From: Methanomassiliicoccaceae archaeon
Lineage (GTDB): Archaea; Thermoplasmatota; Thermoplasmata; Methanomassiliicoccales; Methanomethylophilaceae
Assembly: GCA_009780795.1 (NCBI GenBank)
Contig: WQZJ01000083.1
Location: 1-5,237 of the forward strand
Reading direction: 5' to 3'
Length of the DNA stretch: 5,237 nucleotides
Part shown: positions 1-5,237 of the stretch, one piece after another
Layout: each line of letters opens with the position of its first letter
Position numbering within the stretch: position 1 is the first letter of the stretch
The notes under the pieces: generated by a model
Seen by the model: only the letters and a program-made list of their open reading frames with translations
Told to the model about the DNA's origin: nothing
Databases searched by the model: none
Translations under genes and position numbers: made by a program

Positions 1-367
1 ACTCGAAAAACTTATTGCGGACGGTGTAATAGAATTGATATGGTTCGGTACGACCGGTGACGCGTTTCTTTATGCGAAAAAGTTCATGGATCGATGTTGT
101 TGTTCCACAGGGTTCACCCAAGATAATATCAGTCCAATGGATGCACTTATCGTGGCTGACGCCATAATCGATAATCAGTGCCATAAGATCTATACGACCG
201 ACAACAACCTTCTTTTCAACAAAGACCTTCATGATATGATCGACGAGATCAGAAATAGCCGTTATCCCTCAGCTCCGGAATTGAAGTTCCTCAGCTTTGA
301 ACGATCAGCTCCCGAACCCTCCCGGAAGAGGGCCGGAGGGCGGATGGTACTCGATGGAATGTATTGA
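1..367 (+). CDS. PIN-domain protein, C-terminal part (5' end cut by window edge)
   Basis: The frame is open from the left edge (codons begin at base 2) to a TGA at 365-367, giving about 121 visible residues, so the true start lies outside the window. The segment SPMDALIVADAIIDNQ followed by KIYTTDNNLL has the form of the C-terminal half of a PIN domain. There, an Asp in DALI (codon 140-142) and the Asp of TTD (200-202) are the usual third and fourth acidic metal ligands of this Mg2+-dependent RNase fold. The first Asp and the Glu would lie upstream, outside the window. An unusual CCC triplet precedes the motif. After the PIN core comes a tail of some 45 residues, basic and Pro/Arg-rich near its end, with a GC-rich dyad in its DNA. 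PIN proteins include VapC-type toxins and rRNA-processing nucleases. Neither role can be assigned here because any antitoxin neighbour is out of view. Confidence 0.75.
   Translation, partial: LEKLIADGVIELIWFGTTGDAFLYAKKFMDRCCCSTGFTQDNISPMDALIVADAIIDNQCHKIYTTDNNLLFNKDLHDMIDEIRNSRYPSAPELKFLSFERSAPEPSRKRAGGRMVLDGMY
317..340 (+). repeat. GC-rich imperfect inverted repeat at the end of the PIN gene
   Basis: CCCTCC(C)GG at 317-325 can pair with CCGGAGGG at 333-340 around a 7-base loop, with one bulged C. It lies inside the coding sequence, 25 bases before the stop codon. No T-run follows, so it does not look like a classical terminator. It may only reflect the Pro/Arg/Gly-rich tail. Confidence 0.4.
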
Positions 368-388
368 ATCGTCAGCGCTGTAACCTCA

Positions 389-661
389 TTGTCCGAATCA
401 CTTGAATGCATCGAGCCAGATGCTGCTGCAGAAGTAAGCGTTCAAATTCAGTCACTTCTTTTTGCGCTTTATTTTGCATTATGTTTGTTTTTATCCTGGC
501 TGATATGCATGTCCCTGTTCCTTAGGACATTCTTCTCTCCGAGGAGCAGATTGCCGAAAAAGCGATCCAGAAATTCAAATGATTGTGAGCACGATGGCAC
601 CGATGGCGATCCTGCCTCCCTCCGACGGAACGAAACGATGATGCCGTCGGGACAGGAGTGA
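389..661 (+). CDS. Hypothetical small single-pass membrane protein (doubtful)
   Basis: This is a 90-codon frame from a TTG at 389 to TGA at 659-661. It shows a short polar, acidic N-terminus and one strongly hydrophobic stretch of about 28 residues (roughly 23-50: SLLFALYFALCLFLSWLICM and on). A basic segment (RSRLPKKRSR) then predicts a cytoplasmic C-terminus, followed by a low-complexity polar tail. I do not recognise a family. Doubts: the only early start is TTG, no Shine-Dalgarno or clear TATA box precedes it, the next in-frame ATG (509) falls inside the hydrophobic stretch, and T-rich DNA yields hydrophobic codons by chance. It lies in the same frame as the PIN gene, separated only by that gene's TGA and 21 more bases. 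If it is not a gene, 368-682 is non-coding and holds only the dyads listed. Confidence 0.33.
   Translation: MSESLECIEPDAAAEVSVQIQSLLFALYFALCLFLSWLICMSLFLRTFFSPRSRLPKKRSRNSNDCEHDGTDGDPASLRRNETMMPSGQE
622..650. repeat. 7-bp perfect inverted repeat, CCGACGG/CCGTCGG
   Basis: The arms at 622-628 and 644-650 are exact reverse complements around a 15-base loop. The repeat lies in the last part of the doubtful membrane ORF, just before the convergent gene end. With the hairpin at 657-675 it forms a small cluster of dyads between two converging transcription units. Its function is unknown. Confidence 0.4.
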
Positions 662-675
662 AACGGATGTTCACT
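657..675. terminator. Weak hairpin between convergent genes
   Basis: AGTGAA (657-662) pairs with TTCACT (670-675) around a 7-base loop. It covers the stop codon of the plus-strand ORF and ends 8 bases short of the minus-strand stop. The octamer ATACGTAT (676-683), a perfect palindrome, follows at once. The position suits a shared terminator, but the stem is short and no T-run is present on either side. Confidence 0.25.
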
Positions 676-682
676 ATACGTA

Positions 683-1116
683 TCAGAGAAGGTCCTTCAG
701 AATCTTCAGCGCAGTTCTTATGAAGTTCGGACATGCACACTCTATCGTGCCGTCGTCATGTGCGGTCTTCCTTTTCTCGGGATCCATCAGATCTATTTTC
801 AGCAGTTCCGGGCATGTGACCTTTCCGTCGTATGCTTCCTTGAACCTTTTGAGGAATTCCATCCGTTTTGCGTTGACGATGGCCTTCTGATCCATGTCGT
901 TCGGTGCGTAGTTACCATACTTTATGCCAATCGCGATGAACGACCCGGTTATCGCGCTGCACGCTCCTCCCATGAGCATACCGGCACCGAAACATGAGCC
1001 CGGTCTGTATGCCTCCTCCTTCGTTATGAAGAGAGCGTCAGCGACCTTTCCGAGAACCTGCATCGAACAATCGATTCCCTCTTTGAATCTATACTTGAAA
1101 ACTCGTCCGTCAGCAT
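683..1116 (-). CDS. C_GCAxxG_C_C family redox-type protein, apparently frameshifted near the 5' end
   Basis: The downstream frame (683-1063 from its first ATG) encodes GGACSAITGSFIAIGIKYG, then TCPELLKIDL, then CACPNFIRTALKIL. These match the ordered cysteine blocks of the putative redox-active C_GCAxxG_C_C family (PF09719, about 140 residues, four conserved Cys, usually CGAxxG). The family's first cysteine, in a GYNCxQAVL-like block, is also present as GIDCSMQVLGK, but its codon (1067-1069) lies upstream of the ATG at 1063. Homology continues upstream (YRFKEGIDC) to a stop without any ATG, GTG or TTG. The ATG at 1114-1116 is one frame off. Adding one T to the TTTT run (1098-1101) joins the frames as MLTDEFFKYRFKEGIDCS and restores a normal 144-residue protein. 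CSAITG has Ser for the usual Gly. Members are thought to bind metal or do redox chemistry, often near transporters; the exact role is unproven. A gene of its own is likely, given the promoter at 1141-1155. Confidence 0.83.
1098..1101 (-). other. Probable frameshift site in the C_GCAxxG gene
   Basis: On the minus strand, the context is GAG TTT TCA AG. The frame of the ATG at 1116 and the frame carrying all family motifs differ by one base here. A fifth T, or a -1 slip after TTT, gives F-F-K-Y-R-F-K-E-G and joins them. No classical X-XXY-YYZ slippery heptamer is present in the reading frame, so a one-base deletion or assembly error is more likely than programmed frameshifting. Confidence 0.6.
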
Positions 1117-1140
1117 GTGTCGGAGATAGGCCGTGTGACG

Positions 1141-1155
1141 TTTAATTACTTTTAC
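1141..1155 (-). promoter_or_regulatory. Archaeal-type BRE/TATA promoter for the C_GCAxxG gene
   Basis: Read on the minus strand, GTAAAAG is followed by TAATTAAA (1148-1141). The TATA-like octamer is centred about 28 bases before the A of the ATG at 1116, the spacing expected when transcription starts at or near the start codon (leaderless mRNA). The purine/A-rich bases just upstream would suit a BRE. No Shine-Dalgarno is seen before that ATG, which agrees. It also supports 1116, not 1063, as the true start. Confidence 0.5.
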
Positions 1156-1166
1156 AGTAAGTCTAA

Positions 1167-1183
1167 CAAAACAGGATGTTTTG
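1167..1183. repeat. 7-bp perfect inverted repeat CAAAACA/TGTTTTG
   Basis: The arms at 1167-1173 and 1177-1183 enclose a 3-base GGA loop. The repeat lies about 12-28 bases upstream of the BRE/TATA element of the C_GCAxxG gene. As an operator-sized dyad just upstream of a promoter it could bind a regulator. As an RNA hairpin it would be weak (two G-C pairs). Confidence 0.4.
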
Positions 1184-1204
1184 ATTGAAATCATACAAAA
1201 TTGT

Positions 1205-1234
1205 AACAATAATTCTCGCCGTTAACTTATTGTT
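1205..1234 (-). terminator. Stem-loop just after the helicase stop codon
   Basis: AACAATAA (1205-1212) and TTATTGTT (1227-1234) are exact reverse complements around a 14-base loop, beginning 6 bases after the helicase TGA (1241-1243). On the minus strand the stem is followed by ACAATTTTG, with a short T-run, as archaeal terminators often rely on. The stem is AT-rich and weak, so this is a candidate only. Confidence 0.4.
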
Positions 1235-1240
1235 CCCCTA

Positions 1241-4200
1241 TCATCCCAGCATTATCTTGCCGTTGTCATCCGACCTGAGCATACCGTCCTCCACCGCTCT
1301 TTCGATGCACATGATGATTATCTCCCTTTCCGATTCGGTGGTACTTTCGTTACCGAACAGTTCTGCCACCTTTGTTATCAGATTATCGGTGTATATCTCG
1401 GTGTGTTCTATCACAATTTCAATGATAGCGTTCATCTGCTCTCTTATCGATATATCCCGTACATTCCTGCTCTCGCCCTTCGGCGGGATGCGGTACACGT
1501 CGTAAGTGGTCATATCACGGAGGTGGTTCCATAACATCTTCACTCCCCACGGCGTGAGCATAGAGCTTATGCTCATCGTGTCCGTGAGATCGGAGAGATA
1601 ATCTATCAGCTTCTTGGACGGTTCGTTTATCCCGTATGCGTCGCACAGTCTCCGTGCGACGTTCTCCGCTGTTATCGGTGCTTCGGCACCGACTATCTTG
1701 ACGACGTCCCTCTCTATCATGTTCTTGCTGCTGTTCGAGAAGAGTGCCTCCATGCTGACGGTCTTCTCCATTATGGCAGCCTTCGTGTAAAGCTGCCTGA
1801 CACGCCGTCCCAGATCGGTGCGGACCGTTACAGGTCTTACCGCCGGGTTGGAGACCATCATCACGTCGAGGATCGCCTGTGCTGACGGTGTTTCCGCTGA
1901 TTCCGTCGACCGCTTTCGGACCGCCTCGGCGATCCTGTCCAGCTCCTTCTTCGGGTCGTTCACCCAGTCCATCGCCCACAAACGGTGAACGGACCATCCC
2001 ATGTTGCTGAGCATGCGCGCATGTTCGTAGTTGGTGTCCACTGCGCTGATGCTTACGAACTCCCCTCCGTCAAGTAATATGCCCAGCAGGAATCTGTCCG
2101 GATCCCTCGGGTCGACGATGCCTATGTCTATCGTCGCTCTGGACGAACCGATGTTCTTCCTTATCGTGTATCCGCGTTCCGTCAACGCATCAGCGACGGC
2201 ATCCCGTAGCCCGTCCGCGGGTTTCTCTGTAACTTTCATGCCGGATTCCGTATATTCGAGCAGCGCCTTCAGCGATCTTATGCCGATCGATTCACTGTCA
2301 GGTATGTCCGTCGATCTGAGAGTGGTGAACACCGCCACCTCCTCTCTGGAGCTTGAGAGCGCCGCATTCAGTATCCTGTCGCCGTGCCTTCCGTCAAGCG
2401 GTGACATATCCGACAAGTTACCGTTACCGTCCTTCCATATTCCGACGGAAATGAGTATCACGTCCCTCTCGTAACCTTGTATGCTGTCCGCGAGCCTTAC
2501 GAACAACGGGGTGTCGTCCGAGTACATCACATCGCTCAGTGCCGGGTACCTTTGTATCTCCTTCTTCAGGAGTTCGTCGATCAACTGTTTCTGTGATTCA
2601 CTGAATGTTATCACGCCGACGCTCTTCCTTTGGTCGGCGCGGTCCCTCAGTAAGGCCATCACTCTCTCGACGATCATCTCCGCTTCCGATTCGTTAGGTA
2701 TGTCGCTGCGTGCGTTCACGTACACTCCCTTGATACCGGCGCCGGTGACGTTGTTCGAGGACGGCGGGAACGTGTTTATACGGTTGTCCCAGAACACGTT
2801 GTTACAGAATTCGACCATGGCCTCGTCGTTGTACGCCCATTTCATATCGCACACCGGCAGACCGAGCGAGAGGCATTCGTCCATTATGCTCCCGACCTCC
2901 GTCGAACCGTCGCCTGTTTTGATAACAGGCGGTATATGGAGCGGATCGCCGACGATCACTGCGTTGCTGCCTCTGGCGATTATGCCCACCGCCTTGTCGG
3001 TGGGCATGAACATCGCATCATCTATCACGACGATATCGAACATAACGTCATCCGCCAGATAGTGCGGTACCGACGACGGTCCGGTCAGTATGCACGGGAA
3101 CAGGTCCGGAAGAATATGTCTGATGTCGCTCAGCAGACTCCTTATCGTGACGTTCCGTCCGCCGGTGGATATGGCGTTCTGCAGTATCTGCAGTTCCGCG
3201 GAGTCGGACGACGTTGCGTCAGGAACTCTCGACGATATCATGGAATCCACCTCACGTCTGCATATGGGCATGAAACGTTCCATCGCCGCTCTGAACTTTA
3301 CCGCCCTCTCTTCGTAGACGGTCGCATCGAACGACGCGAACGACGGCTCACTGGATATGTATGCGTCCATCAGGTGCAGATATACGGACGACCGGAACGA
3401 GACGAGCGCAACATCGTGGTCCATTCCGTTCATATAGGCGTCGGCAACACACCCGAGGCCCTCACTTCTCAGTGCGGCGCGGCACCTGTTCCATTCCGTT
3501 ATCTTCTCGAGATCGCTGATGCCGGCGATCCATTTTCTGCACAGGGCCTGCCAGCAGTCCATGTCCTCGCGGTCAACGATCCTTGATATGTCTGTAACGA
3601 GCAGCCTTTCGACGACCGCTCTGCGTTTGTCCAATTCCTTCGATAGCGAGACGAGCGACCTTGCGTATTCCTTCGCCTTCGGATCTGTTGCGTATATTCC
3701 GCACAGGATGTCCGGGTCCTCGAACCCGCTCAAAAGCTCCGTCTTCTCGGTGACCAGGTCGTTTATCTTCTCGAGATGGCGGCAATGGTCCGCCATGTAC
3801 GCGTATCGGCCGCCCTCAAGCACATCGATATCGGCCAGCGCGGCCTTCGCATGATTGATCGATCTAGCGTACTCCTCGACCGGTCTTATTATCGTTACGA
3901 TCCTCTCGAATGCGGCGTTCTTGTTCCTGAGATGTTCGGCCATTTCGTTCATGAACGCCTTCTTCGCGCCTCCGGCGAATAACTTCTTCTCGCTGACCTT
4001 CTTCCATCTGTCTATGAGTGCGTTCACATCCACGGAAAGGATGGAATCATTCCATTCCTTCCTCACTTCGCGTGAGAGTGCCAGCGATGTCTCCATTTTA
4101 TCTTTGACGGAGAGTACCTCATCCACGTACAGTCGCATGTCAGCGGTGTCTATGCCTTCCAGGTCCGCTCCGTTCAGTTCGTTCAGCGCAGCTGACATGC

Positions 4201-5237
4201 GTTCGTGACTCTTGTTCAGGGAGCTCACATCATCTACGATGGCGTCGAAGGCGAACGTCCTCCTGAGGTTGTTGACGATCTCGAAAGATTGTCTCGTCAC
4301 TTTCAGCAGTTCGCGTATCTTCATGTTCCATCCGGTCAGTTCACCGCCGACGATGTCCTCCGGCAATTCATCAAGAGAGACGAGAAGTTCAGCGAAGTTC
4401 CGTGAGCCGCATTCCGGTCCCATGATGGACACAAGCGAATCAGATACGGTGCCGGCGGCAGCGCCGGCGTCGGTCCACTCTTTGAGTGTTTCTATGACCT
4501 CGGCATCCGTACCGGGGCTGAACGACGTCATACCGATGTCCGAGAGCGGATGATGCATCGGATGTCCAAGCGTCTCGGCGGATGCTATGAGCTCTTTGAC
4601 CATCCTCTCCCATCTCTCTATGGAGCCGGGCGTGATCGTTCTGATGACCTCGTGCGGTATGTCTATGTTCACCGCCCTCTTCCTGTCAAGGGAACCGTAC
4701 CGGACGATCATGTCGTATATCGTCAACCCGCAGTTCCTTACTTTTTTGGTTGCACGCAGCGGTTCACCGAGTTCGTAGCACATCCTCTCGATGTTCTCCG
4801 CTGCCGATCTGTAATTGGCCTCATGTTTGACCGCCGCAGCATCCAGTACCGCCCGGAACTCATCGAGCACACGTTTCTTATCGGCATTGGCGGTGGTCAG
4901 ATGAAGGCAGAACTTCCCTAAGTTCACACTGTCAAGGCGCTTCTTGAGCGAGGCCATGGATTCGTCCTTCTCGGATACGAGGAGCACTGTCTTTTTGTTA
5001 TACATCGCATGTGCCATCAGATTGGCCATGGTCTGCGTCCTTCCGGAACTGGGAGGGGAGCGAACAACGAACGTCCTGTCGTTCATCGCCGCCTTGACCG
5101 CTGTCGTTTGCGATCGATTCGCGCTCAGCACGAACATCGGTTTCTTGTAAAGGTCGGGATCCTCTATCGGTGCCGGGTCCCATGCAAGTTTCCCGTCGAT
5201 TATGCTCTTTGTGAGTTTGTTCGAGAAAAGACTCTCG
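1241..5237 (-). CDS. Giant SF1 helicase of the DUF4011/DUF3320 family with degenerate active sites and a Vsr-like nuclease fold (5' end cut)
   Basis: The frame is open from the right edge (first full codon ends at 5236) to TGA 1241-1243, at least 1,331 codons. The ATG at 5137 lies inside homologous sequence, so the true start and any N-terminal DUF4011 domain are outside. Visible in order: Q-motif LSANRSQ; Walker A SPPSSGRT (5036-5059; usual GPPGTGKS); Ia VLLVSEK; a long helical, partly coiled-coil insertion (about 3270-4790); PCILTGPSSVPHYL before motif II; motif II VVIDDAM (usual DEAS; 3017-3022); motif III GDPLHIPP (usual GDPKQLPP; 2927-2950); motif IV region WAYNDE (usual WHYRSR); motif V IQGYERDVILISVG; motif VI LNAALSSSR (usual LNVAVTRAR). 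A Vsr/MTES_1575-like fold follows (about 1920-2215; IDIGIVDP, GILLDGG, GWSVHRLW). Two DUF3320-like segments (about 1600-1755 and 1244-1470) end the protein. Relatives act in antiphage defence (Hhe type) as ATP-driven helicase-nucleases. Here the catalytic residues are replaced, so an inactive or repurposed role is inferred. Family assignment is sure; function is not. Confidence 0.9.
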   Translation of the reverse strand, partial: ESLFSNKLTKSIIDGKLAWDPAPIEDPDLYKKPMFVLSANRSQTTAVKAAMNDRTFVVRSPPSSGRTQTMANLMAHAMYNKKTVLLVSEKDESMASLKKRLDSVNLGKFCLHLTTANADKKRVLDEFRAVLDAAAVKHEANYRSAAENIERMCYELGEPLRATKKVRNCGLTIYDMIVRYGSLDRKRAVNIDIPHEVIRTITPGSIERWERMVKELIASAETLGHPMHHPLSDIGMTSFSPGTDAEVIETLKEWTDAGAAAGTVSDSLVSIMGPECGSRNFAELLVSLDELPEDIVGGELTGWNMKIRELLKVTRQSFEIVNNLRRTFAFDAIVDDVSSLNKSHERMSAALNELNGADLEGIDTADMRLYVDEVLSVKDKMETSLALSREVRKEWNDSILSVDVNALIDRWKKVSEKKLFAGGAKKAFMNEMAEHLRNKNAAFERIVTIIRPVEEYARSINHAKAALADIDVLEGGRYAYMADHCRHLEKINDLVTEKTELLSGFEDPDILCGIYATDPKAKEYARSLVSLSKELDKRRAVVERLLVTDISRIVDREDMDCWQALCRKWIAGISDLEKITEWNRCRAALRSEGLGCVADAYMNGMDHDVALVSFRSSVYLHLMDAYISSEPSFASFDATVYEERAVKFRAAMERFMPICRREVDSMISSRVPDATSSDSAELQILQNAISTGGRNVTIRSLLSDIRHILPDLFPCILTGPSSVPHYLADDVMFDIVVIDDAMFMPTDKAVGIIARGSNAVIVGDPLHIPPVIKTGDGSTEVGSIMDECLSLGLPVCDMKWAYNDEAMVEFCNNVFWDNRINTFPPSSNNVTGAGIKGVYVNARSDIPNESEAEMIVERVMALLRDRADQRKSVGVITFSESQKQLIDELLKKEIQRYPALSDVMYSDDTPLFVRLADSIQGYERDVILISVGIWKDGNGNLSDMSPLDGRHGDRILNAALSSSREEVAVFTTLRSTDIPDSESIGIRSLKALLEYTESGMKVTEKPADGLRDAVADALTERGYTIRKNIGSSRATIDIGIVDPRDPDRFLLGILLDGGEFVSISAVDTNYEHARMLSNMGWSVHRLWAMDWVNDPKKELDRIAEAVRKRSTESAETPSAQAILDVMMVSNPAVRPVTVRTDLGRRVRQLYTKAAIMEKTVSMEALFSNSSKNMIERDVVKIVGAEAPITAENVARRLCDAYGINEPSKKLIDYLSDLTDTMSISSMLTPWGVKMLWNHLRDMTTYDVYRIPPKGESRNVRDISIREQMNAIIEIVIEHTEIYTDNLITKVAELFGNESTTESEREIIIMCIERAVEDGMLRSDDNGKIMLG
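2982..3007. repeat. 10-bp perfect inverted repeat inside the helicase gene
   Basis: ATGCCCACCG (2982-2991) and CGGTGGGCAT (2998-3007) pair perfectly around a 6-base loop. The repeat sits in the codons for MPTDKAVGI, right after motif II. The stem is strong and GC-rich for a coding region. It may be chance, or affect local mRNA folding. Confidence 0.45.

Noticed and set aside
365..367. TGA read as an amino acid to fuse PIN and membrane ORFs
   Set aside because: The other visible genes also end in TGA, and no selenocysteine-type element is evident, so TGA is taken as a normal stop.
522..740. Minus-strand 72-codon frame overlapping both small genes
   Set aside because: It overlaps the end of the C_GCAxxG coding region in the same strand and a different frame, shows no domain and has no promoter.
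1024..1209. 61-codon minus-strand frame upstream of the redox gene
   Set aside because: Its part from 1116 to about 1100 is the displaced 5' end of the C_GCAxxG gene; the rest lacks any family signal and runs through the promoter region.
1185..1505. Plus-strand frame with a signal-peptide-like start (MKSYKIVTIILAVNLLFP)
   Set aside because: It overlaps the conserved C-terminus of the helicase antisense. The hydrophobic start comes from the AT-rich spacer and the rest is low-complexity Ser/Ile.
2031..3062. Two long plus-strand frames (2031-2474, 2481-3062) opposite the helicase
   Set aside because: They are antisense to a frame with clear family motifs throughout. Their Ser/Leu-rich products show no domain and reflect codon bias of the real strand.
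4451..4468. 7-bp GC-rich dyad GCCGGCG/CGCCGGC in the helicase gene
   Set aside because: It encodes an Ala/Gly-rich stretch (AGAAAG), where such palindromes arise easily from repeated GCC/GGC codons.
1..5237. CRISPR arrays, tRNA or rRNA genes, insertion sequences
   Set aside because: I see no regular direct repeats, no tRNA cloverleaf or rRNA-like stretch, and no transposase or terminal repeats.

Overview
This window holds two edge-cut genes, one small complete gene with an apparent frameshift, and one doubtful small ORF. The host is probably an anaerobic prokaryote and more likely archaeal than bacterial, though this is tentative. The coding DNA has moderate GC, yet isoleucine ATA codons are common (three of the seven Ile codons in the stretch around helicase motif II, 2922-3034). 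A TATA-like box sits about 28 bases before the start of the small gene, where a leaderless archaeal transcript would want it. C_GCAxxG_C_C proteins are typical of anaerobes. All four reading frames end in TGA. A methanogen of the Thermoplasmata/Methanomassiliicoccales kind would fit, but nothing here proves it.

Layout, left to right. Positions 1-367 (+) carry the C-terminal part of a PIN-domain protein cut by the left edge. Positions 389-661 (+) hold a possible one-helix membrane protein with no good start. A 21-base gap with a weak hairpin separates it from a convergent gene at 683-1116 (-) for a C_GCAxxG_C_C redox-type protein. That gene reads well only if one base is added to a four-T run near its 5' end. 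An AT-rich spacer (1117-1240) carries a likely archaeal promoter and two inverted repeats. The rest of the window (1241-5237, -) is one open frame of at least 1,331 codons, cut by the right edge. It encodes a giant SF1 helicase of the DUF4011/DUF3320 type with a Vsr/MTES_1575-like nuclease fold.

The helicase is the remarkable item. Its whole framework can be followed from the Q-motif to the last residues, but the catalytic signatures are changed one after another: Walker A Lys to Arg, motif II Glu to Asp, motif III Gln to His, the motif IV arginine to Asn, and the motif VI arginine finger to Ser. The nuclease signature ExDG...H...RDRDR is also lost. A frame this long, with no stop and an intact C-terminus, argues against simple decay. 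I infer an inactive or repurposed helicase-nuclease, perhaps a sensor, scaffold or regulator in a defence locus. Its partners would lie beyond the right edge. No operon link to the redox gene is evident, since that gene seems to have its own promoter.
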